From: Deroplatys truncata
Lineage: Eukaryota; Arthropoda; Insecta; Mantodea; Mantidae
Length of the DNA stretch: 64,000 nt
Assembly (NCBI GenBank): GCA_030765065.1
Contig: CM060989.1
Span: forward strand, 36,943,501-37,007,500
Direction of reading: 5' to 3'
Shown: piece after piece, positions 46,920-59,009 of the stretch
How the letters are laid out: each line of letters starts with the position of its first letter
Position numbering within the stretch: position 1 is the stretch's first letter
Program-made: the position numbers and the translations under genes
Notes under the pieces: model-generated
Seen by the model: only the letters and a program-made list of their open reading frames with translations
Databases searched by the model: none
Told to the model about the DNA's origin: nothing

Positions 46920-48070
46920 TTTATTTGCTTATAGACTTTTACAAGTTTCAAGCATCGTCAAACAATAAAAAGTTACAAAATTTACATGTGTACACAATAT
47001 TTACAATTCATTCAACCTGTACAAGCATTTCTGAAGAATGTTTTTAACCTCCTTTGAAATTCTTTGCCCTCTAAACTTTTAATGTCATTGGGTAATTTGT
47101 TATAGAGTACCCTACCCATCGTAATTGGATCCTTTTCAGTGGCCTTTTTATTTACATTATCTCTGTAGTAATTATTTTGTGTTCTAGTTTTATATATGTG
47201 ACTATCTTTTATTTTTACAGAATGTGACTTACTTGCTACATACATAATTACTTTATACACATATAGTGATACGACTGTTAAAACACTAGCCTCCACATAG
47301 ATTTGTCTACATGATTCTCTACTATTTCGACCATAGATACATCTTGAACACTTTTTCTGCATTAACAGTACTCTGTTCATATTTACAATACCTGTGCTGC
47401 CCCAGACTTCAATCCCATATTGAAGATGGGGGTGAATTAGACCATAGTATACTAGCTTTAAATAATCAATGTTTAAATATTTTTTCATCTTTCTTAACAG
47501 ATATAAACCAGTACTAATTTTATTACACACAAGATCAATGTGATTTCTTAATGTCATATTCTCATCTATCATTACCCCTAAAAATTTTATTCTCTGTATT
47601 TGCTCTATATACTCATCGTTTAGTGTTGCATGTAATCTTTGAGTAGATCCCTTATTTCGATGCTGGAACACGATCATATTTGTTTTTTGTAAATTTACCT
47701 TTAAGTTGTTATGTTTTAGGTACTCACATATATCCTGTGTTTTTGTGGTTACTAACTTCTCTAGACTATGTATATTTTTACTTGTCAATATAACTGAAGT
47801 GTCGTCTGCGTATGATATTATTTTATATTCTGAAGATTTAGGAATGTCATTTACATACAATATGAATAGGATTGGTCCAAGTACAGATCCTTGAGGTACA
47901 CCCACCTTCATTGTTTCATAATTTGATCTTGCACATTTTGTCATGTGATGCTGTTGGTAATAAATTTCTGTGCATTGCATACGGTTTAACAAGTATGATT
48001 TTATGATTTCTAAGAATTTTCCCCTGATGCCCACTTTCTGAAAGAAAGAGTTCTGCAAATACTTAGGTTA
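46920..48070 (-). pseudogene. 5'-truncated LINE with an open 348-codon reverse transcriptase frame
   Basis: The minus-strand frame 48058-47012 is uninterrupted. MKVGVPQGSVLGPILFILYV (motif before the active site) is followed by ISYADDTSVIL (active site YADD), then LKVNLQKTNMIVF, IKFLGVMIDENMTLRNHI and HLQYGIEVWGSTG. GRVLYNKLPNDIKSLEGKEF ends it. This is a jockey/CR1-type ORF2 lacking endonuclease and fingers; a stop lies just upstream at about 48062. The 3' UTR holds AATAAA and a trinucleotide tail. An intact frame suggests a young insertion. It lies in NUP98 intron 3, antisense. It cannot act alone because it is 5' truncated. Confidence 0.9.
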
Positions 48071-48262
48071 ACTGAATATTTCAATATGTTTTCTCTCATT
48101 AGCCTTACTTCTTGCTGTGATTACATCATATGCTTGCTTAAATCTATTGGCACTAAACTCCAGTAATTTCACTAATGTTTTGGCGAACTTTGGCACAGGT
48201 ACCAATTATGAATTGCACTTTACCTCATTGTCTGAAAGAAGGAAATTTTATTTATGCTTACA

Positions 48263-48561
48263 AAAATTAAATTAAATTGAGTTTTATTTATGGATGCTCT
48301 TTAACTACTATGGTCCTTAGCGTCCCATTCTGTATGGGCGTGAAAGACCGGGAATTTTGCTCAGAGGCCTCTTTATCAGGCTTGAGGTTCTTTTACGTGC
48401 CGTAAATCTATGACACGGGACCACCGGCTTTGCTTCCCTTCTGAAGGAAGCCATGCCAAAGATTCTTACGCCCAAAAAAATCCATCGCTCTCCGACGGGT
48501 TTGAACCTGCGACCTTGGGAACTAGAGGCTAGCATGGTACCACTAGTCCATGGCGGACAGC
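48263..48561 (-). repeat. tRNA-derived SINE, family A, copy 5, with 13-bp target duplication
   Basis: Perfect direct repeats ATTTATGCTTACA at 48250-48262 and 48562-48574 flank the element. The minus-strand head includes GTCCGCCATGGACTAGTGGT and GGTTCAAACCCGTCGG. The tail at the left is (AAATT)n, AAAATTAAATTAAATTG on the plus strand. It is full length and the best example of the family in this window. Confidence 0.95.
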
Positions 48562-49066
48562 ATTTATGCTTACAGAATAGTAAATACAGCAACATTCGAA
48601 ATGTTGGGATCATGTATGCTGAGAAGTTGAATTGAGCTACTAGTAAATGAAAAAGTTACATATTGGGCTGCTGGGCCACCTCCAGCCATTGCTATGTAAT
48701 TATGTGCATCCAGCATAAGATGGGAAACAAGGAAACAACCAATTATGATAATCCTTCCACCATTGAAAATTTCAGATAGGCATGTTTCATTATGTATATT
48801 GGAGGATATTTTAGCAACTGAAAAACATTTTTTAAAATCTGTGTTTTATAGAACAGTATTGAGAAGGATTTTGGGTAGTGTTGGGACAATACTATTATTT
48901 TGATATTCGTTACTCACTTTATAAAAAACTTTAAAAGGTGATAGCTTGTTCGCTAAATTATGTTCTTGTTAATAGTTTCCTGTGTATAATCGCAATTTAC
49001 CAATTTTGTATTGTATTTTAATTCAGAAATTATTCCTGTTTGACATTCTCCAATGGCAGCAATTTT

Positions 49067-49929
49067 TACTTTCTCTACTACGTACAGTAAGTAGGGGAAG
49101 TATTGTATTCCACCCAAAAATTCGATACCGAGATTTCACCGGAAATACATGTTTTGAGAACCCCTGAATCCCAAAAAGCATTTTTAGAAACATGTCCGTT
49201 TGTGTGTGTCTGTCTGTCTGTGTGCCTGTGAACAGCATAACTCAGAAATGAACAGTCGGATGAACACCAAACTTGGTATTTAGGTTCAGTATCTTCCAGA
49301 GATGCGACACGAAGGTTTTCAAGAAAATCCCCCTACCCCAGATTACCCTTTACATGGAACATTTTTCAAAAATTTTAATTTTCTCAAAAATGGCTCTTAA
49401 CGATTTTGATTAAAGTATCATATGTTTAAGATATTTTCATGACAAATGAAATGTATATCTCGAATTTTCTGGGAATGTCTCCAAAAGTATTCTTCATTGT
49501 GAACGACTTTTGCATAACTGGTAAACCATAAGAGATAGACAAAATTTTACGATACAAAAAATGTAGATCACGTTAAAATACGCAATTTATGTTATATGCA
49601 TTTTTGTTGTTGAGTGAACCATTTTTGAGATATTGCTTGTTATTTCCTTAAATTTTCCAATACTTATACTTTTTCTCAAATTCGTTATTCATTTTTTTTG
49701 TGTCCTGGACATGCAAAGAGAATGGAATGCGCCACATAGCAACCAGCTCTTAAAAGATTTGACTATCGCTTAAAACCTACCATATTCCCCTTGCATCTAC
49801 AAGAAAATTAGCAATAAGATTAACATCTCGATATCTCGATTAACATGAAGCATATGGAGAATAAGCGTTTGTAAAAATAGTTTGTACAAGAGTAGAAAAA
49901 GTCATGTGAGTGTAACACATCAGATTTTT
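49067..49929 (+). repeat. 0.9-kb dispersed repeat, copy 4
   Basis: Begins ACTTTCTCTACTACGTACAG and ends GTGTAACACATCAGATTTTT, in the same orientation as copies 1 and 2. T runs flank it at both ends. Lies in NUP98 intron 3. Confidence 0.88.
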
Positions 49930-50637
49930 TTATGTTGATAATGCTACAGATTAGATATCCCCTATTGTTACTCAGGGCTAATAATAACAACTTTTTTGGT
50001 TCCCTTTTTGTGTAACTATATTTTGTGCTGAAAACTTCTTTTAAAGGGTTTTGTATCCATATTCTGGAAATTAGTCGTATGGTATAGCTGTAAGCTGTAC
50101 TCGTAATGTGAGTTTGACTTGCATAAACACAAACTAACAGATGGAAGTAGAGAGCAAATATTGGCATGCGCCATATTATCTCACGTCACAGATTTTGGTC
50201 ACCAGAGTAGGTACTGTAATGGCTGAGAGTGAGTCACCAAGCCAGACTGTTGCAGAAATGTGATTTAGTGCATCAGCGAAATCAGCTTCATTCACAACTC
50301 GGTTAATGCTGCATGTTGCATGAGTACCTCTACTCCTTCCCCCATTGTTTTGCATGTTCTTATTTAGGCACAATGGAACGTGCACTCATTTACCCACAGG
50401 AAATGCAGTCAAGATCTATAAAGAACTATAGCCCAGCAATTCTTTGGGGACATGTGCGAGGCAATAATGTGAAGTCTTGACTACTTTAATTCTTTATATA
50501 GTATCAAGTTAAATGCAAAAACTTTCAGTAATGCAAAACTTAAAAAATTTAAAAGTATCAAACAAGTATCAAAGGTTAACTCAAAGAATTAGACATACTT
50601 CAGTATCACCGAGTATCAAAGTATCAAGGTCCCATTC
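49930..50637. other. NUP98 intron 3, no recognised feature
   Basis: Intronic sequence with AGTATCAAGTTAA/AGTATCAAAC/AAGTATCAAAGG repeats near 50500-50630 but no supported gene or element. Confidence 0.45.
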
Positions 50638-51672
50638 CTATACCCCTGCCGCTGTAACGTTGCACTTGACAGCTAGCGTTTAAGTTGGTACACTCGCAAA
50701 AAAACAGATGAAAAGCTTCAACCGTTTGACTTCCTAAGCCAATCACAAGGCAGCATTCCGGTTGGTCGATGACAAAGCGGAACCGGAATTAGAATCTGCT
50801 CTGTTGCCGGATATAACTATTCCCAACCACGTGCTTCAGTTTGTGAATCTCTACCACGAGTGTCGAGTTGTTCTTTGCAAGCTACATATTGTTCATTGTT
50901 ATTTATATTTGTGGTTATTGTTTGATAGTTTTGTTATTGTTCGTTTATACACATATATTTATCTATTTTATATATTTCATTCATATTATTTATTTAAACA
51001 ATACTTAAGTGCGACAATGTCTGAAAAATGACGCCAATCGCCGAGTGATGATTCACGAAGTGAAAATACTTTGCGCCAAGGTGTGCCACTTAATAGTCAG
51101 ACATTGGAACTATTAAGGAGGACCCAGGGAATTCTTTGAACAGGAAAAGGAGTACACGAAGCTTCATGGCAATCCCTCTATTCCTGCTGATAAAGCCGTA
51201 CAACGAAATGCAGCAGCTGTTGGACTAAGCACGAGAACTGTTATTCACAAGGGAGTGAAACTCCAAGAGAAAGAGGACAAAATTCCTAAACCATCTGGAA
51301 CGCAACAGGTATTTCTATCAACTCCAGGGAAGAAAAGAAAGCAGCTTCGTCCATTCACAAATCTTGATGCTTTCCAATTAGACGCCATACGTAGACACAT
51401 TTATGCCTATTATCATAGAAAGGAGTATCCGACCATACCAACACTGCTTATATCGCGTATTCAATTAACAATAATTATACGAAATAGTTATTATTCATTG
51501 ATGTTCGCTACTTGCGTACACTTTTTGTATGCAGCTTAGACACGATAGAAAGGAGAACAATCAGCTGTTGTTGTTTACTAGCCACTCTGGCAACGTCGCA
51601 AGCACAATGTAGCCAACCTTACGCGAAGGCATACGAACTGTCAGGTGCAAAGATACAGCGGCGGGGGTATAG
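50638..51672 (+). mobile_element. TIR DNA transposon, internally deleted copy 1
   Basis: Left end CTATACCCCTGCCGCTGTAA and right end, reverse-complemented, CTATACCCCCGCCGCTGTAT. A TA target duplication is compatible with both. From 51018 the sequence encodes MSEK, a stop, then an N-terminal transposase region in shifting frames (SRSENTLRQGVPLNSQTLEL, KAVQRNAAAVGLSTRTVIHK). FTNLDAFQLDAIRRHIYAYY follows, as in insect DDE transposases before the catalytic core. The core is deleted. An inverse copy is at 56958-57968, with the same ends and deletion type. Lies in NUP98 intron 3, ending 109 bp before the exon acceptor. Confidence 0.85.
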
Positions 51673-51781
51673 TTTTAAGTGATGTTTGTCCTAAATATGG
51701 CAGAAATTCATTAGTGACAAAGTTGCGAGGCAATGTTGTTTTTTAAGTGTATAATTAAACATATATCTTATTTTATTTCAG

Positions 51782-52123
51782 GATTTGGTGCAACAAATAC
51801 AACAAATGCCACAATTGGCACCCCCATAAAGTTCACGCCAGTGACCGGCACTGATACAATGGTGAAGAACGGAGTGACACAGAATATCAGTACCAGACAC
51901 CACTGCATCACCTGTATGAAGGAATATGAGTCAAAATCACTGGAAGAACTCCGTCTGGAGGATTACATGGCAAACCGGAAAGGACCACAACAGACTACCC
52001 AACAGCCAAGCTTGTTTGGTACATCTACTGGAGGATCGCTCTTCGGGGCGGGTGCCAGTACCAGCACAGGTACAGGAGGTATATTCACACAAGACAAACC
52101 TCTCTTTGGAAGCACGTCTATGG
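51782..52123 (+). CDS. NUP98: NUP98 coding exon 4, GLEBS motif (RAE1-binding) and FG repeats
   Basis: The acceptor is TTATTTCAG at 51773-51781 and the donor GTTAGT at 52124. It adds residues 170-283. Residues about 182-240 are the GLEBS motif: GTPIKFTPVTGTDTMVKNG, NISTRHHCITCMKEYESKS and LEELRLEDYMANRKGPQ. These are nearly the same as in human NUP98 (GTDTMVKAG, KEYESKSLEELRLEDY). GLEBS folds against the beta-propeller of RAE1/Gle2 for mRNA export and mitotic checkpoint roles. More FG follows: SLFGTS, GSLFGAG and PLFGS. The following intron is phase 1 and at least 11.9 kb. The rest of the gene lies off the right edge. Confidence 0.98.
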
Positions 52124-52718
52124 GTTAGTATGTCCATAACTATTCTTGTGCTAGTTGTTACTAACAAACACTTCTTTAAAAAGTTCCTTTTTGTTGTATA
52201 TTACTCTCTTATCTCTTCTGGGTTAGTGCATGTGATCAAAGCCGGGTGGGTCTTTCTACAGTAAATGACATGACTTAAAAAATGAATGTAGAAACATTTC
52301 TCATCAGTATATTGCATGTTATTCTCACATCACAACTAGCCTAGTAGAATTGCTTATTTGTATTGTGTACATTGCTATCAATATTTAACAACAAAAAAAC
52401 ATGGAGATATTTCAAGTTTTCCTTCATAAGACAAAGTTGGGTTACTGTTGATTAGATTGCATAACTAAAAGAATAGTCATATATGGACAATAGAAAACCT
52501 GTACCGCTCTACTTGTCCTGTTTCAGTAGATACATAGGTAAACTATTGTGTATTCCCTTCATCATTTAGTTTAAAACCATTGAAACCTGTTCCAGATGGA
52601 ATTGTCATCCTAAATTTTTTTTTTCAATTCTGGCGCGGTTTCTGTATTATTCAGATATTCTGTATTGTTTTTCCTAAGCATAGTATTAGATTAATTGCAA
52701 ACACCATGCCACTAACTA

Positions 52719-53163
52719 ATAATTGAATTACTACTATCCGGGTTTATAGGCTGTGGTCTAGAAGGCATCGTAGATACTGATGTTTCGCCAAGTACAGCAC
52801 TTGGCATCTTCAGGGCAAAGTGATTCGTTGTCTGTGGTGGTCAGAGCTTGAATGCGGAGACCAGAGGATGGCGTTCTTATATAGTGGGGATGGGTGGGGG
52901 TTTACTGTGAGGTCCTGTGCGGTGATTAGCTCACATCTCTAGGAGTGGGTGGGTATGGTGAGGTATTATTACATCTGCTGTTTTTCCAAGATAGATGTCC
53001 AGGCTTTATGCACATGGAGAGCTGCTTCTTTCCCAAGTGGCAACAAATCACTTCACCCTGATGATGCCAAGCATTGTACTTGGCAAAATGTCAGTATCTA
53101 CGATGTCTTCTAGACCACGGTCTACAAGCCTGGATAGTAGTAATTCAATTATTAGCCATGACG
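52719..53163. repeat. Inverted repeat with hammerhead-like core in each arm
   Basis: Arms at about 52719-52833 and 53031-53163 are inverted copies (roughly 85 percent alike) around about 200 bp. On the minus strand the left arm reads CTGAAGA (52813-52807), a GCCAAG/CTTGGC stem-loop, then GAAA (52786-52783). On the plus strand the right arm has CTGATGA (53058-53064), the same stem and AAAA. A hairpin between CTGANGA and GAAA is the layout of a hammerhead ribozyme core. Penelope-like and related retroelements carry such motifs at their ends. No coding sequence is attached, so the family is inference. Confidence 0.6.
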
Positions 53164-56100
53164 CTGGCTGGCCATGAAAGTCCCAGTATGAACATTACCA
53201 TGCCTCTACTTTCATTATCGTGCATGCTATTATAAAGCACTTAATATTACTACATAATATGTAGTTTTATATCTGCTGCATAATGCAGTACATATGTATG
53301 TTATGTTACTTCAGTCTCTGTACTTTTACCAACACACTCATCGCAACACTAATTAAGAAATTTTTCACTACACATTGGAATTGCTTTGTCCTTGCACTAA
53401 CGCATGCATCAGCACACTAAACTAGGAATCTTTAACACTACATATTTGTCCTTTAACACATTTTTCTTGGAGTTCTATATGTCTGTCAGCTTCAATTGCT
53501 TTGTGTTGCATTTAGTAGTACTCTTCTCTAAGCATTCCTTCACCACACTAATTTGCAACTCTAACCCCATTCTTACATCTTTGATGTGCTCTTTGCTCAG
53601 GTAGTTACATTTACAGAGAAGTCTCATTTTCATTAATGACCTGCATTTGCAGTGTTCTTGGAAGCAGTGTGTCTGAATATAAAATATATAAAACGTTTGT
53701 AGTTTCCTTAGAAGCACAGCATATCCCAGAACAAATTTGGTTTAATATTGCATATTTCCATTTTAAGCAGTTGCCTAATGTTTGTTTCCACGTTGAGCAG
53801 TTTCTGTATTATTTAGGAAAAAAATGCACTAAGTATAGGATTTCATTTTCAGAAATAGACAGGATTCTTACTTATTCAGTGTCCAGTTTAGTCAGATTTC
53901 ACAGTATAAACACAAGGACAAATGTAAAGTTACTGACATTATGATGGAATTCTTTATTGTTCTCAAAATATCCATTAGATGCAAAGCTGTGTAATTAATT
54001 ACCTTTGTTTGATAGACAAATTAATGTTAAAAATAATAAAATAATTTGTGTGGCTTTGTGGCTTTGTATAGGCATGTTCAGAAGAATTTCATTAAAACTT
54101 AAATGTGAATGTCTGGTTGATGTTACATCCAGGACACAAAGAATGCATTTGTTTTCTTGAATGGAAGTGCAAAGTGAAAATGCCAACTATTGACCGTTCT
54201 TCTGTGATAAAATATCAATAAGCTGCAGTATTTATTTTACTTGTATTATCCTAATGGTTTAAAAATCATTTTTATATTGTAATGGTCATACACCAAGACT
54301 CAGATCAGCAGTAGGAAGTTGAACAGCATTTCAGAAGGTGTTTTAATTAGAACAAATGAGGAATCAGTGCCACTAGAACTCTGATGGTGGTAGTAAGAAA
54401 TATAATGTGTCCCCAAGTGGGTCACAATGGCATTTCTTTAGGGCAGATCTGACATAGACATGCACACTACCAGCCTACATAAAATCGTTTGATGTTTATT
54501 TGTGAAAACCAGGGCAACCAAAACTCCCTTCAGGTATTTGATCTTGATGAAGTGACTAGTCTGTATCTGTTTCACTTTTAAGTTCAAAGTAGAAGTAAAC
54601 AACCCTTAATGTATCACTCTGCTGAGCTACATGGAGGGATGATGGAACTATACCCTGTAGAGGAAATTGCTTCAGAGAAAATGTGAATATGGCCCTTTCT
54701 GCACTTGTGGATCATTAGCTATTAACTTTTAAACATTTTGTATGTCTGGTTCCCATATTTTGCCTTGCATCCGAAACTTCTAACAGATAGTGCTAAGAGA
54801 CAAATAAAAGTGGTACCCAAACAGTTTGGCAGCTCTACCTACTATTCCTCCTGCAATTAAACATACTGCCTTAAATTCTTAACTTAAGGGTTTATAAATC
54901 ATTCATTTAATGAATAGAATATTAATTTTGTTTTAAACTTTTATGAGTCAATGAGTTAAAATGACGAACACTATAGGTTAGAAAAGACAGCAGGATACAA
55001 GCATGATCCAAACAATCTGAGCAATAATTCTGCATCACTAAGAACGAAGTTCAGTTATTGCTAAACGACAACTAACATTCATTGTTGATTAAAGGTGGGT
55101 ACTTTCACAGAATTTGTTAGAAACATTTCACACAATTGTCTTCTCTCCACTTTCGATGTTTATGTTTCTCCACAGTGACAGAGGATTCTCACTCATGACA
55201 CTGCCGAAAGCAATATATTCTCCACACATGCACCATGCTGCAAGGAGTACATTAACGGCTTATGTCAGAAACCAGAAGCAAACTACTGTGTAGCGTCATA
55301 AACTCTCAGCTATAACGGTTCAGTTATAGGTGAATCTGAATGAACACATTTTGTTTCATGTATTGAACTGTTGCAGTAATAGATTTTTAAAATTTCTCAG
55401 CACAACAATAACTACAAAATGTATGATATGAATTGAACTGTTTTATGTTGAGGAGACCACATGCTAAACGGAAAAAGTTGTAGTTTGCCCAACAGCCACT
55501 GAGGCGCTCCCTTGTATGGTTTTGTTTACAACTCCTTTGAACTTAAAGTGTCGTCACTTTATGTCCCTAGGGCCTGCAGTATAGAATAAATCACTTGGGT
55601 ATGATTTTACAGTACCCAGTCACAATTCCACTCCATGATCTCTCCATTTTGCCTAAGCAAGTGGCTCTTGCCTTTAACTATCCTCCTTTTGTAGAATTCG
55701 AGCCTAATTATCTTGATTTACTACAATAAGGCAGAGACTTCCAAGTATCAATTTCTTGAGCTTTTTCTCCCTATCCTTAACTAAATGGCATAGGCATGGA
55801 ATTTTAAAACATATAAAGTAAATATACCAGACACAAAATTTAAAGGTGCTGGCAGCTGATCACTACGGGAGAAGTGCAACATTGCCACATGTTTAAGGGT
55901 GGAGTGAAGTTACACACAGTAATAAGATGAAAACAATTTATAGGGTATTGCTGCAGTACTTAAGCAAACAGACTTGGTGTACATTGCCAAAGTTAACAAG
56001 TAAAGTATCTGAAAGTCATATCTTAAGAACAGTAATACAAATCTTGCGCAGACCAAGTAAAAAGAAGAATGAATATACACTGTAAATTATATTCCTGCTT

Positions 56101-56957
56101 TGGTGATGCAGTACTTCCCGTTTGTGTTATTGGTTCACTTTCACTATTCGTACTTTGTTCTTTAAGCGACACTTTGACTAAACACCAATAAAATAACACA
56201 ACACAATCACTATAATTGAACTATGGGTACTGATCTTACCACTGCTAGTGCGAGAGTACAAATCTTTACTGAAACTGTAACATTAACAATTTAGAGGACT
56301 TTTTCCTTCCTTATCATTTACATCATCCTGATTCTGGTGTCTGTTTTAAATCGCATGCTGATCCAATAAACAAAAGAGGCACGAAGGGAGTTGGACAGAA
56401 AGCTTTAAAGCTTCTTAGCAGAATCACTTGTTAAAAGAGGAGTTAAATGCACATCCATATCTCTGCAACCAGTTAACGTAGGAAGTTGATTTTTTAAACT
56501 ACAAGCTTCAAAATAAAATGCTCTTCATGAACATGCGCTCTTTCCTGGAGCGCAAGTAAATTTTGTGGGTGCAAATGATATTTGCATTACCAGCTTTACA
56601 GCATGATATTTCACAGCGTCTTAACTGTAAAACCCTGCAAGGCAGGGCAGGCCTGTCATTGGATTTCATGATAAACAGCTGCTCCTGCCATCAAATTTTG
56701 TGTCTGCCATAGTAACAAGGTTGCCCAACTGTAGAATGTGAAATATTGTCTCATGCATCGCTACAAGGGGTTTTCCTTTCTTTTTCTCTTTTCTTTCTTC
56801 TTCCCCTCCAGGGTTAGCTTTAAGTATCTGTTGAGGACATAAGCATTATTATTGCAAATCGACACTGGCCCTGAAACTAAGGTAATGGGAGAAGTAGTAC
56901 TGATGTACATGATAGCTATACTTTAGTACAGGAGTCACTAACTCGCTTGATTTTATG
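53164..56957. other. NUP98 intron 4, no recognised feature
   Basis: About 3.8 kb of AT-rich intron. Open frames at 53404-53604, 53636-53944 and 53995-54186 have no domain and are treated as chance. I looked for FG-rich exons on the plus strand and found none. Confidence 0.5.
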
Positions 56958-57968
56958 CTATACCCCCGCTGTTGAATTTTTGCACTTAACAGTTTGTGTA
57001 GCTTCGCGTAATGTTGGCTATATTGTGATTGTGATGTTGCCAGGGTGGCTAGAAACAACAGCAGCTGATTGTTCTCCTTTTTATCGTGTCTAAGTCGCAT
57101 ACAAAAAGTGTACGTAAGTAGCAAATATCAATGAATAATAACCATTTCGTATTATTATTGTTAATTGAAAATAACCCAGCATAAACATTCAACTTGTGTA
57201 GAATAAATTATGCACTTTTGACAATATAGAAGCAGAATAATGCAAACTTGTGCCTTCTACAATGAGGAGAAAGAAAACAAATTATAAGCTGCGATAACAA
57301 AGTTATTTTCACTCATGCTGCATCCCAGATGGTTCAGAAATTTTGTCCTCTTTCTCTTGGAGTTTCACTCCCTTGTAAATGGCAGTTCTCGTGTTTAGTC
57401 CAAGAGTTGCTGCAGTTCGTTGTACAGCTTTATCAGTAGGAATAGAGGGATGCCCATGAACTTCCATGTACTCCTCCTATTCAAAGAATTTCCGGGTCTT
57501 TCTTAACGGTTCCATTGCCTGACTATTAAGTGGCACATCTCAATGCAAAGGATTTTCACTTCGTGAATATCACTTGGTGATTGGCATCGTTTTTTGAGGC
57601 ATTGTCGCACTTCAAATCTTTATAAATAATATGAATGCAATATATATATATAAAAATAGATAAATATATATGTATAAATGAACATCAACAATAACATAAA
57701 TATAAATAACAATGAACAATACTAGCTTGTAAAGAAAACTCGATGCACATGTTAGAGATTCTCAAACTGAAACACATGGTTGAAAATAGCTACATCCAGC
57801 AACAGAGCTGCTTCAAGTTCCATTTCCGCTTTGTCATCGACCACCCGGAATGCTGCCTTGTGATTGATTTAGAAAGTCTAACGGTTAAAGTTTTTCATCT
57901 GTTTTATTGCGAGTGTACCAACTTAATCGCTAGCTGTCAAGTGCAACGTTTCAGTGACAGAAGTATAG
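56958..57968 (-). mobile_element. TIR DNA transposon, internally deleted copy 2 (inverse)
   Basis: Inverse copy of 50638-51672. The left end is CTATACCCCCGCTGTTGAAT and the right end, reverse-complemented, CTATACTTCTGTCACTGAAA. On the minus strand it carries the same N-terminal transposase pieces (PLNSQAMEPLRK, KAVQRTAATLGLNTRTAIYK, GVKLQEKEDKI) with stops. It lacks the catalytic core, as copy 1 does, but keeps a different stretch before the shared 3' end. Confidence 0.85.
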
Positions 57969-59005
57969 AGCAAGCAGGGTTGCTGCATGCATTGCAGCGG
58001 GTAAACATGTGTTATCAGTTAGAGATGGGCTTCTGACACTAATGATGGGTCTCTTGTTCGTTTTTAATGCTTCAATTAAGTATGTCGTAGTTTGCTTGAA
58101 TTGTGTTAGATACCAATTAATTACCAAGAGACCTGTTCGTATTCACTGCTATAAATGTGAAAGTTTTTTGTTACAAATTAGCTCTCATGCTGTTAGCTTT
58201 ATAATGCAATTACAATGGTATTGAGCAAGTTACGGGGCTTGTTGTTTTACTATGTTAATACTATAATAGACATTTTTTGCAATTGTTTGTTACGGGTACC
58301 AAGCCTATGAAAATATATATGTTCATATCAGAAATATAAATACTTTTGTAATGGATAATTATTCTATCAATCATGAACCTACAATAGGTATACATTAACC
58401 TATGAATGGTAGATTACATATTTGGACATTATTCCTTACCCAGGTAGCACCTCCTATACTTAACAAATTGCTATAAACCTGAATATACACCTCCTGGTAA
58501 TCACTGTTCCCTTATAAAGTACTCGTAAGTAATTAGGAATCATAATCAGGTAATTACTGAGGGTGTTTAAGGTCATCTATGAAATATATTGCCAATTTTG
58601 TTCACGTATTGCATGGTACACAGCATCTAGCAGAACACGCATCTCAGACAGGACAGTGTTGGTGGCATTGCAGTCGTGATTTTACTACCAACATCTGAAA
58701 AAGAAATAAGGCTCTACAAACAATGAACCTGTTTAGTACTTCCACAAGAGAAAATACACTTATCCACTTAGCAGTTCCGCACTAGCATGAGTTTACGGTA
58801 CTACCTAGTACGCCTGCAAGAAGCATTTAAACATGCAAGTGATTTTAGTCTGGTAGTTTGCAATTAGAATAAAACTGTAACTCCCAAAAAATCTATGGTT
58901 AATGTTAAATTTGGGGGGAATAGTCGATACTAACGTATATAATAGTCTACCGTGCACCTAAAAATAGCATTTTTAACAGCGGTTTTAATGGGGTGCGGAA
59001 TAAAA
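57969..59005. other. NUP98 intron 4, no recognised feature
   Basis: About 1 kb without a supported feature. Frames at 57743-58036 and 58009-58224 straddle the transposon end and are not credible genes. Confidence 0.45.
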
Positions 59006-59009
59006 ACGG

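Noticed and set aside
46796..47047. Open frame with long Asn and His runs, as if a low-complexity protein
   Set aside because: It is the translation of a (TAA)n(CAT)n tract that forms the tail of a LINE on the other strand.
51018..51540. A host gene beginning MSEK upstream of NUP98 exon 4
   Set aside because: The frame has an early stop, lies between inverted ends CTATACCCC, and recurs inverted at 56958-57968. It is a transposon remnant.
53404..53944. Additional NUP98 or host exons in the 53-54 kb open frames
   Set aside because: No FG motifs, no autoproteolytic-domain motifs, and no matching phase 1 splice sites.
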